This document shows, piece by piece, positions 6,570 through 13,603 of a DNA stretch of 24,146 nucleotides (position 1 is the first letter of the stretch; every line of letters begins with the position of its first letter). Location: positions 1 through 24,146 of the forward strand of contig CAZIQY010000040.1 of NCBI GenBank assembly GCA_964541605.1, given 5' to 3'. Origin of the DNA: CAZIQY01 sp964541605 (GTDB lineage Bacteria > Desulfobacterota > Syntrophia > Syntrophales > UBA2185). The position numbers were made by a program, and so were the translations under genes. Below the pieces are notes generated by a model, which did not search any database, had not been told where the DNA came from, and saw only the letters and a list, made by a program, of their open reading frames with translations.

Positions 6570-8933
6570 ATGATTGGAATCACGTCGTACGGCGCCTACA
6601 TCCCTCGATTGAGGCTGAATCGTTCGGCCATTTATCAGGCCATGGGATGGTTTGCCCCGGCGCTCATCATGGTCGCCCAGGGTGAGCGGTCCATGTGCAA
6701 TCATGATGAAGACACTCTGACCATGGCGGTGGCCGCCGCCAGAGACTGCCTGGCGAGCATGGATAAGAATGCCGTTGATGCGGGGTATCTCTGTTCAACC
6801 ACACTGCCCTTTTCCGACCGGCAGAATGCGGGTATTTTGGCCACAGCGCTGAATCTGAGACCGGATATTGTGACGGCGGATTTTACGTCATCGCTTCGTG
6901 CGGGAACCACGGGACTTCTCACGGCGCTGGATGTGGTCCGGGCGGGAAGCAGGCGTCATATCCTCGTAACCGCTTCCGACAAACGTGAAACAAAGCCGGC
7001 TTCCTTCTACGAAATGTGGTTCGGCGATGGCGCCGCAGCTCTCCTTGTCGGGAAGGAAAACGTCATTGCAGAGTTTATTGGGGCGCATACGGTATCCTAT
7101 GATTTCATTGACCACTACCGGAGTGCTTCCGCCCATTTCGACTACACCTGGGAGGAACGCTGGCTTCGGGAAGAAGGCTACTCCAAGTTCATTCCGGAGG
7201 CCGTCGGAGCCCTCCTGAAAAAATTGAATATCTCCACGGGCGAGGTGGATCATCTCGTTTTTCCGTGCTTTTTCAAGGCGGAACACCGCAGCATTGCAAA
7301 GAAATTAGGCGTCGCACCGGAAAAAGTGATCGATACGATGCATGACGTCTGCGGCGAGACCGGCGTCGCCCATCCCCTGTTGATGCTGGTCGCCGCCCTC
7401 GAACGGGCAAAACCAGGAGATGGAATCCTTGTGGCAGGTTTTGGCCAGGGATGCGACGCCCTTTATTTCAAAGTCACGGAAAACATCGGAAAGCTGCCCT
7501 CCCGCTGCGGGGTAAAGGGGTCTCTGGAGAACAAAAAATCCATTGATAACTACATGAAATTCCTTCAATTCAGGGGATTGATCCAGCCGGAGGTGGGCAT
7601 TCGCGGGGAGGGGCAGACACAGACCGCCATGACCACCCTCTGGAGGCAGCGGAAGATGATTACCGGCCTCGTGGGGGGAAAGTGCCGGGATTGCGGAACC
7701 CCCCAGTACCCGAAGATGGATATCTGCGTCAAGCCGGACTGCAACCACCTGCATTCTCAGGACGATTACGAGTTTTCCGATCTTCCGGCCCGCATCAAGA
7801 CCTTCACCGGGGACCTGCTGGCCGTGTCCGTCGATCCACCGGCGATATACGGCATGATTCAGTTTGAAGGCGGTGGACGCTTTATGGCCGATTTCACGGA
7901 CTGCGAACTGACGGGGCTCAAGGTCGGAATGCCCGTCAGAATGTCGTTCCGCAAGAAGTACAGCGATCCTGAGCGGGGCTTTGCAGGCTATTTCTGGAAA
8001 GCCGTTCCCCAGGCAGTTGATGCAGGCGCCGTCTTCGACATTCGTTTTGACGATCGTGTTGCGGTAGTGACGGGAGCCGGCGGGGGACTGGGGCGGGCAT
8101 ACGCCCTTGAGCTGTCCCGTCGGGGCGCGAAGGTGGTGGTGAACGATTTCGGCGGCGCCAGGGACGGATCGGGTCAGGGTTCCGGAGGTCCGGCGGATAA
8201 AGTGGTTCAGGAAATCCGGGCGGCGGGTGGTGAGGCGGTGGCCAGTTACGACAGCGTGGCCACTCCGGAAGGAGGAGAGAATATTATCAAGACGGCCCTC
8301 GACGCTTTCGGCAGGGTGGACATATTGATCAACAATGCGGGGATACTGAAGGACAAGAGTTTTACGAAGATGGAGCTGGAGAACTGGCGCGGGGTCATGG
8401 ACGTTCATCTGAACGGTGCCTTTCATGTAACCCAGCCGGCATTCCGGGTGATGCGGGAGAGGGGATACGGCCGGATTGTCATGACGACCTCCGCTGCTGG
8501 TTTGTACGGGAATTTTGGTCAGGCCAACTACAGCACCGCGAAGATGGCTCTGGTCGGGCTGATGAACACCCTGAAGATCGAGGGGGAGAAATACGACATC
8601 AGGGTCAACACCGTCGCTCCCATCGCCGCAACCCGACTGACGGCCGATGTGCTGCCCGCCGATCTCCAAGAAAAAATGACACCGGAATTCGTGGCCGGTT
8701 TTGTGGTCTATCTGTCTTCCGAAGCGTGTAAGGAATCGGGAATTGTCATGAATGTGGGAGCCGGTTTCTTCAGCCGTGCGGCGATCCTGACAGGGAGCGG
8801 GACATTTGTGGGAGACAAAAAAACTCCCCCGACACCGGAAGACATCCGGGAAAACTGGGCAAAAATCAACAGCATGGAGGGGGCCGGACCGCTGAACGAC
8901 GCCGGTTCCGCCGTGATGTCGTTTATATCGTAA
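6570..8933 (+). CDS. HMG-CoA synthase-like / DUF35 zinc-OB / SDR fusion protein
   Basis: The start is set at ATG 6570, which has a strong GAAGGAGG five bases upstream; this gives 787 residues. Residues 1-330 are colinear with archaeal-type HMG-CoA synthase (SYGAYIPR, DEDTLTMAVAAAR, FGDGAAALLVG, RSIAKKLGV). The expected catalytic triad is absent: Glu of GSES is T78, Cys of the ACKAGT motif is L109 in SSLRAGT, and His of FHQP is P232 in FPCF. Residues about 360-480 form a DUF35 rubredoxin-like zinc ribbon (C372, C375, C386, C391) plus OB fold, the type that scaffolds thiolases and HMG-CoA synthases. Residues 490-787 form an SDR dehydrogenase with TGAGGGLGR and YSTAK. The thiolase follows 36 bases later, so this protein probably dehydrogenates a 3-hydroxyacyl-CoA and hands the product to that thiolase. 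Function is inferred; the fold calls are firm. Confidence 0.88.
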   Translation: MIGITSYGAYIPRLRLNRSAIYQAMGWFAPALIMVAQGERSMCNHDEDTLTMAVAAARDCLASMDKNAVDAGYLCSTTLPFSDRQNAGILATALNLRPDIVTADFTSSLRAGTTGLLTALDVVRAGSRRHILVTASDKRETKPASFYEMWFGDGAAALLVGKENVIAEFIGAHTVSYDFIDHYRSASAHFDYTWEERWLREEGYSKFIPEAVGALLKKLNISTGEVDHLVFPCFFKAEHRSIAKKLGVAPEKVIDTMHDVCGETGVAHPLLMLVAALERAKPGDGILVAGFGQGCDALYFKVTENIGKLPSRCGVKGSLENKKSIDNYMKFLQFRGLIQPEVGIRGEGQTQTAMTTLWRQRKMITGLVGGKCRDCGTPQYPKMDICVKPDCNHLHSQDDYEFSDLPARIKTFTGDLLAVSVDPPAIYGMIQFEGGGRFMADFTDCELTGLKVGMPVRMSFRKKYSDPERGFAGYFWKAVPQAVDAGAVFDIRFDDRVAVVTGAGGGLGRAYALELSRRGAKVVVNDFGGARDGSGQGSGGPADKVVQEIRAAGGEAVASYDSVATPEGGENIIKTALDAFGRVDILINNAGILKDKSFTKMELENWRGVMDVHLNGAFHVTQPAFRVMRERGYGRIVMTTSAAGLYGNFGQANYSTAKMALVGLMNTLKIEGEKYDIRVNTVAPIAATRLTADVLPADLQEKMTPEFVAGFVVYLSSEACKESGIVMNVGAGFFSRAAILTGSGTFVGDKKTPPTPEDIRENWAKINSMEGAGPLNDAGSAVMSFIS
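8036..8695 (+). repeat. Exact 660-bp intragenic direct repeat, copy 2
   Basis: This is the second copy of the block at 5111-5770. It encodes the SDR core of the HMGCS-like/DUF35/SDR fusion. The first differing base downstream is at 8696 (C against G at 5771). Synonymous sites are also identical across the block, which protein-level selection alone would not maintain. Confidence 0.95.
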
Positions 8934-8969
8934 GAAGCTTTTATATGGAAACGTCAGGGGGTAAGAGGA

Positions 8970-10181
8970 ATGGCTTCAGGAATAAAAGATAAGGTGGCGA
9001 TAATCGGTATGGGTTGCACCCGGTTCGGGGAACGCTGGGATGCAGGGGCCGAAGAGCTGATGGTTGAGGCCTTCCAGGAGTGCCTTGAGGACGCCGGCAT
9101 AGAAAAAAAGGATATCCAGGCGGCCTGGCTCGGCACCTGTATGGAAGAGTGCAATGTGGGAAAATCGGCCACGTCCTTGGGAGTGACCCTTCGTCTTCCC
9201 CATATACCGATATCCCGGGTGGAAAATTTCTGCGCGACAGGCACGGAAGCGTTTCGCGGAGCCGTGTACGCCGTCGCATCCGGGGCCTATGACATCTGTC
9301 TCGCTCTCGGCGTGGAAAAATTGAAGGACGTCGGCTACGGCGGTCTTCCCAACCTTGCGGGCTCCAACGCGGGATCTCTCATCTGGCAATGGTTTCCCAA
9401 TGCCACCGCCCCGGGACTTTTCGCCCAGCTGGCGTCGGCCTACACGGCCAAATACAGGATTCCGGAAAAAGACGTAAAACTAGCCATGGCCCATGTTTCC
9501 ATGAAAAGCCACGCGAACGGCGCCCTGAACCCGAAGGCCCATCTGAGAAAACCCGTGACCATTGAACAGGTGCTGGCCGCGCCCATCATCGCCCATCCCC
9601 TGGGGCTGTTTGACTGCTGCGGGGTCAGCGACGGTTCGGCCTGCGCGATTGTCACCACACCGGAAATAGCTGCGAAAATGGGGAAGAAAGAATTGGTCAC
9701 TGTTAAAGCGATCCAGCTTGCCGTGAGCAGCGGGTACGAAGGGGCGTACAACGAGTGGGACGGCGAGCACTTCGTCACCACGAGCAAGTGCAGTACGGAA
9801 GCCTACAGGGAAGCCGGAATCACCGATCCCAAGACGGAAATCAGCATGATGGAACTCCACGACTGTTTTTCCATCACGGAGCTTGTCACTTACGAGGACC
9901 TTCACATTTCCGAAAAGGGCAGGGCCTGGAAAGACGCCCTGGACGGTTTCTACGACAGGGACGGTAAAATTCCCGCCCAGGTGGACGGAGGGCTGAAGTG
10001 CTTCGGCCATCCCATCGGCGCTTCCGGACTCCGGATGATCTATGAAATGTACCTCCAGCTCCACGGCCGGGCAGGGGCAAGACAACTGAGCAATCCCCGT
10101 TACGGACTGACCCACAATCTGGGAGGATTCCCCCATCAGAACGTCTGCGCCATTTCGATTGTAGGGAAATACGAAAAATGA
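8970..10181 (+). CDS. SCP2/BbsB-type acyl-CoA thiolase
   Basis: A 403-residue thiolase. The nucleophilic cysteine is C88 in ENFCATGTEAF. The second-site motif is HDCF (297-300), and the oxyanion/His motif is GGLKCFGHPIGASG with H347. These are the signatures of the SCP2-like thiolase group rather than the classical FadA group. Close relatives include BbsB, which cleaves benzoylsuccinyl-CoA together with a DUF35 protein (BbsA) in anaerobic toluene degradation, and archaeal acetoacetyl-CoA thiolase, which works with DUF35 and HMG-CoA synthase. A DUF35 domain sits in the gene immediately upstream, so complex formation is plausible. The expected reaction is CoA-dependent cleavage of a 3-oxoacyl-CoA. 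The start is the ATG after AGAGGA, with GGGGG a little further upstream. Confidence 0.92.
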   Translation: MASGIKDKVAIIGMGCTRFGERWDAGAEELMVEAFQECLEDAGIEKKDIQAAWLGTCMEECNVGKSATSLGVTLRLPHIPISRVENFCATGTEAFRGAVYAVASGAYDICLALGVEKLKDVGYGGLPNLAGSNAGSLIWQWFPNATAPGLFAQLASAYTAKYRIPEKDVKLAMAHVSMKSHANGALNPKAHLRKPVTIEQVLAAPIIAHPLGLFDCCGVSDGSACAIVTTPEIAAKMGKKELVTVKAIQLAVSSGYEGAYNEWDGEHFVTTSKCSTEAYREAGITDPKTEISMMELHDCFSITELVTYEDLHISEKGRAWKDALDGFYDRDGKIPAQVDGGLKCFGHPIGASGLRMIYEMYLQLHGRAGARQLSNPRYGLTHNLGGFPHQNVCAISIVGKYEK

Positions 10182-10187
10182 CGGATT

Positions 10188-10243
10188 CGTAAAAAGTCAA
10201 TTTTGGCCCGTTTTTGTCATTCCCGCGAAAGCGGGAATCCAAT
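10188..10243. repeat. REP-like palindrome with CGTAAAAAGT leader
   Basis: CGTAAAAAGT at 10188-10197 is followed by ATTCCCGCGAAAGCGGGAAT at about 10219-10238, a perfect 8-bp stem with a GAAA tetraloop. The same arrangement follows the first gene of the cluster (6404) and begins the spacer after the last (11425). It lies in the 88-base gap between the thiolase and the acyl-CoA dehydrogenase, where it could adjust relative expression. Confidence 0.8.
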
Positions 10244-10269
10244 TGTCAAACTAAAAAGGGGAAACAACC

Positions 10270-11412
10270 ATGGACATTCTCCAGTACAGGGAAGAACATA
10301 ACATCTTCCGGCAGAGCCTCCGAAGATTTTTGGAGAAGGAGATCATTCCCCACGTGGACGCCTGGGAAGATGCCGGCATCGTACCGAAAAGCGCCTGGAA
10401 GAAAATGGGAGACCAGGGGTTCCTGTGCATGGACGTTCCTGAGGACTACGGAGGCGTCGGGGCGGACTTTCTTTATTCGGTGATCGTCACCGAAGAGATG
10501 ACGAAAACGAATCATTCCGGGCTTGCCGCCGCGCTCCACAGCGACATCATCGTTCCCTACATCACCGCTTTCGGCTCGGAAGAACAGAAGAAAAAATACC
10601 TGCCCGGCTGCGTATCCGGAGACACCATCACCGCAATCGCCATGACAGAACCCAACACGGGAAGCGATCTTGCCGCCATCAGGACCTCCGCCTTGGAAGA
10701 CGGCGACGATGTGATCATCAACGGTCAGAAGACCTTCATCAGCAACGGGATCAACTGCGACCTTCTGATCCTTGCCGCCAGGGACCCGAAAGTGGAGAAC
10801 CCCTACAACGCCATAGACCTCTATCTGGTGGAAGCGGGAACCCCCGGTTTCGAGAAGGGAAAACGGATCAAAAAAGTCGGGTGGCACAGCCAGGACACGG
10901 CGGAACTGTATTTCACCGACTGCCGGATTCCCAAAACCGGCCGTCTGGGCGATAAGGGAACGGGTTTTATGAAACTCATGGAAAAACTTCAGCAGGAACG
11001 GCTGGTGTGCGCCATCGTCGCCGTGGCCGCCGCCGAAAACATGCTGGAAATGACGATTACCTATTGCAAGGAAAGAAAGGCTTTTGGTCGTCCTATTTCC
11101 AAATTCCAGAACACACAGTTCGAGATCGTGGAGATGGCCACAGAAGTCAGGCTCGGCCGGACATTTCTGGACAAGCTGATCGTGGATCACATGGAGGGCA
11201 AAAATATCGTGGTGGATGTTTCCATGGCCAAGTACTGGACGACGGATATGGCCTGTCGCGTCGCCGACCGGTGCCTTCAGCTTCACGGCGGCTATGGCTA
11301 CTGTGAGGAATACCCCATCGCTCGTGCCTGGCGGGACATCCGGGTGACCCGTATCTTCGCCGGCACCAACGAAATCATGAAGACTATCGCCGCCCGCTTT
11401 ATGGGGCTGTAA
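10270..11412 (+). CDS. Acyl-CoA dehydrogenase (LCAD/IVD-like catalytic arrangement)
   Basis: A 380-residue FAD flavoprotein of normal family length. Signatures are AMTEPNTGSDLAAIRT (about 124-139), the ISNG flavin loop (157-160), YCKERKAFGRPISKFQ (265-280), and the C-terminal LQLHGGYGYCEEYPIARAWRD plus TRIFAGTNEIMK. The position that holds the catalytic Glu in medium-chain enzymes (IYEGT) is Ala364 here. A Glu sits instead at 243 in LQQERLVCA, the helix-G place used by long-chain and isovaleryl-CoA dehydrogenases, so the enzyme should be active. It oxidises an acyl-CoA to 2-enoyl-CoA with electrons leaving through ETF, the first step of the pathway that the upstream genes complete. A good AAGGGG lies 8 bases before the ATG. 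Confidence 0.93.
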   Translation: MDILQYREEHNIFRQSLRRFLEKEIIPHVDAWEDAGIVPKSAWKKMGDQGFLCMDVPEDYGGVGADFLYSVIVTEEMTKTNHSGLAAALHSDIIVPYITAFGSEEQKKKYLPGCVSGDTITAIAMTEPNTGSDLAAIRTSALEDGDDVIINGQKTFISNGINCDLLILAARDPKVENPYNAIDLYLVEAGTPGFEKGKRIKKVGWHSQDTAELYFTDCRIPKTGRLGDKGTGFMKLMEKLQQERLVCAIVAVAAAENMLEMTITYCKERKAFGRPISKFQNTQFEIVEMATEVRLGRTFLDKLIVDHMEGKNIVVDVSMAKYWTTDMACRVADRCLQLHGGYGYCEEYPIARAWRDIRVTRIFAGTNEIMKTIAARFMGL

Positions 11413-11740
11413 AGTTGATGAAACCGTAAAAAGTCTAATTCTGTCATTTCAAGTCCCCCTTGTCATTTCGAAGGAACGTAGAGACTGAGAAATCTTTAAT
11501 GATTTCAAGATTTCTCCCGGAGTTTACCCTGAGTTAATGCGAAGGGGTCGAAATGACATGACAGGTGTTTTCGCCACATTGTCATCCTGTACTTAATACG
11601 GAGGTATCCCGCCCTTAGAATTACGAAAAAATGCCTTGACTGATTATGTATAATATACCGCGTGTGCTGTGTGGAAAAAGTCATGCGGCCCTATGTCGAG
11701 GAGATATTAATATTAAGTGAAGTATATTGCTGGAAAATAT
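11413..11740. other. Gene-free spacer at the edge of the accessory island
   Basis: This 328-base stretch has no supportable gene. It opens with CGTAAAAAGT (11425-11434) and a partial GTCATTTC unit, then holds the 98-bp palindromic element, a short GTCATCCTGTAC fragment, and an AT-rich tail. TTGACT at 11636 and TATAAT at 11649 are only 7 bases apart, too close to form a promoter together. The accessory genes start beyond it. Confidence 0.7.
11461..11558. repeat. 98-bp MITE-like imperfect palindrome
   Basis: The terminal inverted repeats are TGTCATTTCGA (11461-11471) and TCGAAATGACA (11548-11558), exact over 11 bp. An inner pair, GAGAAATCTT (11487-11496) and AAGATTTCTC (11507-11516), is exact over 10 bp around a 10-base loop. 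It has no coding capacity. The left half recurs at 14545-14580 with 34 of 36 bases identical, which shows a dispersed family rather than a local hairpin. Confidence 0.8.
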
Positions 11741-12184
11741 CTATGGCAAGAATTGAATCTCGTTTATCTGTTTAAAATCCTGAACGTTATAAGTGAGCAG
11801 ATGGGTAATACCGTTGTCGACCATGGTTGCCACGATGTTCATATCATGTATCTTTTGGCGTGAAACGGCATACTTCCCGATTAAGGTTATAAGGATATGA
11901 ATTGTAGATTCTTTTTCATGAACAAGGGTAAATCGTGCAAGAAATTCTTTCATCTTCGATACAGCCTGTTTGTAAGTAAGCGGTTTTTTGAAGATGTTCT
12001 GATTGGTTGAAACAGCAAAATATTCTCTCAGGATCTGGGAAGAAATAAAAAGGGGGGTACCTGCCTGCAGCAGTTTATTCAAAGTATCGGTACATTGAAC
12101 GTGCTTTTCCGGGTCAAAGTCTTCAAAGGTCGAATAGATCAGAATATTGGTATCTACGAATACTCTTTCAGATTCTGGTGTCAT
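11741..12184 (-). CDS. vapC: PIN-domain ribonuclease toxin (VapC family)
   Basis: A 147-residue PIN-domain protein. The acidic metal-binding residues are all visible: D11 in VFVDTNIL, E54 in ILREY, D114 in IHDMNIVATM and D136 in YNVQDF. Family knowledge makes it a Mg-dependent RNase, typically cutting tRNA or rRNA, held in check by the antitoxin encoded just upstream. The ATG overlaps the 3' end of the antitoxin gene by 17 bases, implying translational coupling. Length is normal and the gene looks intact. The RNA target cannot be read from the sequence. Confidence 0.9.
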   Translation of the reverse strand: MTPESERVFVDTNILIYSTFEDFDPEKHVQCTDTLNKLLQAGTPLFISSQILREYFAVSTNQNIFKKPLTYKQAVSKMKEFLARFTLVHEKESTIHILITLIGKYAVSRQKIHDMNIVATMVDNGITHLLTYNVQDFKQINEIQFLP

Positions 12185-12380
12185 ATGCGTCTTCTCTTGT
12201 AAAATCCCGAAGCTTGCCCCCGCAGCAATATGTTTTAAATTTCAAGTTCTTTCTCTTTTTAGGTGCTTTTCCTTCCTCTTCGATAAATGTGACCAGCACC
12301 CTTGCTTCCCGAACAGGGATAACATCTCCCAGAGGAATGATTTTCCCATCTCTATATAAGGCTTCTATCGTCCTGTGCAT
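12168..12380 (-). CDS. vapB: VapB-type antitoxin (AF2212/DUF104-like)
   Basis: A 70-residue protein with the N-terminal pattern TIEALYRDGKIIPLGDV, as in the AF2212-like antitoxin family, and a basic C-terminal tail (APKKRKNLKFK) suited to wrapping the PIN toxin. The start is placed at the ATG at 12378-12380 on the minus strand because GAGGGGG lies 5 bases upstream; a TTG eight codons earlier has no such site. The gene overlaps vapC by 17 bases. The pair should autoregulate. A TATAAT box on the minus strand at 12462-12467 is a possible -10, but no good -35 accompanies it. Confidence 0.85.
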   Translation of the reverse strand: MHRTIEALYRDGKIIPLGDVIPVREARVLVTFIEEEGKAPKKRKNLKFKTYCCGGKLRDFTREDAYDTRI

Positions 12381-12578
12381 AACTACCCCCTCAATTGTCT
12401 TCAAACGTCATCAAATAAAATTTGATAGGGCATAATAACACGTCTTTCAGAAAAGTTCTATATTATAACTGAAGGAATGCCAGTGTCCGTATCCTTTCAT
12501 GCCGGATTTGATAAGCCTGCCCCGTATCCCCGCCTCCGCAAGGACAGGCTCGATACGGGGGCATCCAGTCCCCGTATT

Positions 12579-12687
12579 GTCATCCCGGACCTGATCCGGG
12601 ATCTATTCCTTCGGAAAATCCCTTGACGGATTCCATATTTAGGTATACTTTTGCTGCAAATTCAAGCGGATATTAAGGACAAGATTT
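12579..12687 (+). repeat. REP-promoter-leader repeat, copy A (truncated)
   Basis: It begins with GTCATCCCGGACCTGATCCG (hairpin CCGGA/TCCGG), then TTCCTTCGGAAAATCCC, then TTGACG-15 nt-TATACT (12623-12649) and a leader through AAGCGGATATTAAGGACAAG. Apart from a few substitutions and a few single-base indels it matches copy C (14663) up to about 12686. The downstream half and terminator of copies B and C are missing and are replaced by the palindrome region before higBA. Confidence 0.85.
12623..12649 (+). promoter_or_regulatory. Candidate sigma-70 promoter in repeat copy A
   Basis: TTGACG (12623-12628) and TATACT (12644-12649) are close to consensus with a 15-base spacer, shorter than the optimum of 17. 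Conservation of both boxes and of their spacing in all three repeat copies supports function. It would drive higBA through the twin palindromes. Confidence 0.55.
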
Positions 12688-12772
12688 TGAAGTCACACAT
12701 TGTGACTTCAAGAAGCGATTAAGGCATCAAATTGTTAACTAAAGATGATTCAAGGTCACAATTTGTGACCTT
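12688..12772 (+). promoter_or_regulatory. Twin palindromic operators upstream of higBA
   Basis: Site 1 is TGAAGTCACA-CAT-TGTGACTTCA (12688-12710). Site 2 is AAGGTCACAA-T-TTGTGACCTT (12752-12772). Each has perfect 10-bp arms and both share GTCACA-N3-TGTGAC. The centres are 63 bases apart, about six helical turns, so two bound dimers would face the same side of the DNA. They lie between the candidate promoter and higB, so the HTH antitoxin HigA is the natural candidate ligand. This is inferred; no HigA site of this sequence is known to me. Confidence 0.65.
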
Positions 12773-12908
12773 AAACGCATATCGGAATTGAAAGCGGAGA
12801 GAACTTGATGTGCCAAAGTGGAATATCAAGTTTATCGAGGAGGCTGATATGACCGACCAGGGTCTGATCACTGAGAAGATATTACACTAATATTGGTGTT
12901 GACAAACA

Positions 12909-13259
12909 ATGCAATTCACAGTAGAGTTTTATGAAATAGCTTCAGGTCAATGTCCGGTCCGCGACTTCCTGAATGACCTTAAAGATTCGGACCCGGATGA
13001 TTTTGCCTCCGTCGTAGCGGGTCTCGCTAAATTGCGGAATAGGCTTTACCACAGACCGCCATTATCAAAGGCAGTGGGAAATGATCTATTCGAATTGCGG
13101 CATGTCGGCAAGCTGAATACGAGGCTACTTTATTTTTTCATGAAAGGGCGTCGTATTGTTGCTGTTCATGGAATACGCCACAAGGGGAAAAAAATACCGG
13201 CCAGAGATCGGGAAACCGCTATAAAGAGAAGAAACGATTGGTTGGCAAGGTATAAGTGA
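12909..13259 (+). CDS. higB: HigB/Gp49-like RelE-superfamily toxin
   Basis: A 116-residue protein of the phage-derived Gp49/HigB group in the RelE superfamily. The fold signature is FELRHVGKLNTRLLYFF followed by RRIVAVHGIRHKGKKIPARD and a basic helix ending in WLARYK. Such toxins cut mRNA in the ribosomal A site. The toxin-first order with an HTH antitoxin behind it is the hallmark of higBA. The stop codon overlaps the ATG of higA in TGATG, so the two are translationally coupled. No strong ribosome site precedes the ATG, which may keep toxin output low. Confidence 0.87.
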   Translation: MQFTVEFYEIASGQCPVRDFLNDLKDSDPDDFASVVAGLAKLRNRLYHRPPLSKAVGNDLFELRHVGKLNTRLLYFFMKGRRIVAVHGIRHKGKKIPARDRETAIKRRNDWLARYK

Positions 13260-13603
13260 TGAAGAAAAAAACAAACTTTGATAAATATCTTGATGAACAA
13301 TTGAAAGACAAGGATTTTGCCGCTCGTTTTACGAAAGCTGGTGAGGCATGGGATGTTGCACTGAAACTTGCCGCATTGAGGAAGGAATCCGGATTGTCTC
13401 AGAAGGAACTGGCGCAACAGGTGGGTACGACTCAGCAGCAGATCAGTCGTCTTGAATCACCGTCCTATGAGGGGCACTCTCTAAGCATGTTGCGGCGTGT
13501 TGCAGGATACCTCGGGGCCACAGTTCATGTCGAACTGAAGAGGGAAAAACATCAGAAACGTCTTGGCGTCGCGGAGCCGCGATCCACCTATCGGACGAAA
13601 TGA
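13259..13603 (+). CDS. higA: HigA-type HTH antitoxin
   Basis: A 114-residue XRE-family protein. The N-terminal part (about 1-40) is a charged toxin-binding segment. The helix-turn-helix spans about 42-95 with LRKESGLSQKELAQQVGTTQQQISRLE in two halves: SGLSQKELAQQV, then the recognition helix TTQQQISRLE. The preferred start is the ATG at 13259, overlapping the higB stop; a GTG one codon upstream is possible. It should neutralise HigB and repress the operon through the palindromes at 12688-12772. The tail (EPRSTYRTK) is unremarkable. Confidence 0.87.
   Translation: MKKKTNFDKYLDEQLKDKDFAARFTKAGEAWDVALKLAALRKESGLSQKELAQQVGTTQQQISRLESPSYEGHSLSMLRRVAGYLGATVHVELKREKHQKRLGVAEPRSTYRTK

Larger units (their letters stand above)
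12381..12908. other. Intergenic region between divergent vapBC and higBA, rich in regulatory elements
   Basis: No ordinary gene is seen. It holds the vapBC upstream region, a CCCCGTATC / GATACGGGG inverted repeat (about 12521-12561), repeat copy A with its promoter-like block, two perfect operator-like palindromes, and a short open frame. That frame runs from GTG 12810 to TAA 12890 (26 codons) and contains a 13-codon ATG start at 12849 behind GAGGAGG. It could be a leader peptide or a remnant; I do not recognise it. Confidence 0.6.

Noticed and set aside
4965..8669. Very long open frames on the minus strand opposite the two SDR-containing genes (4965-6218 and 7305-8669).
   Set aside because: They are antisense to clear conserved domains. 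Their shared sequence is only the complement of the 660-bp repeat, and high GC at third positions explains the openness.
11636..11654. TTGACT followed by TATAAT as a promoter in the spacer after the acyl-CoA dehydrogenase.
   Set aside because: The boxes are only 7 bases apart and no gene on the + strand follows.
12688..12772. The twin palindromes as CRP/FNR-type sites.
   Set aside because: CRP sites read TGTGA-N6-TCACA. Here the half-sites are in the opposite order (GTCACA-N3-TGTGAC), so a different regulator is more likely.
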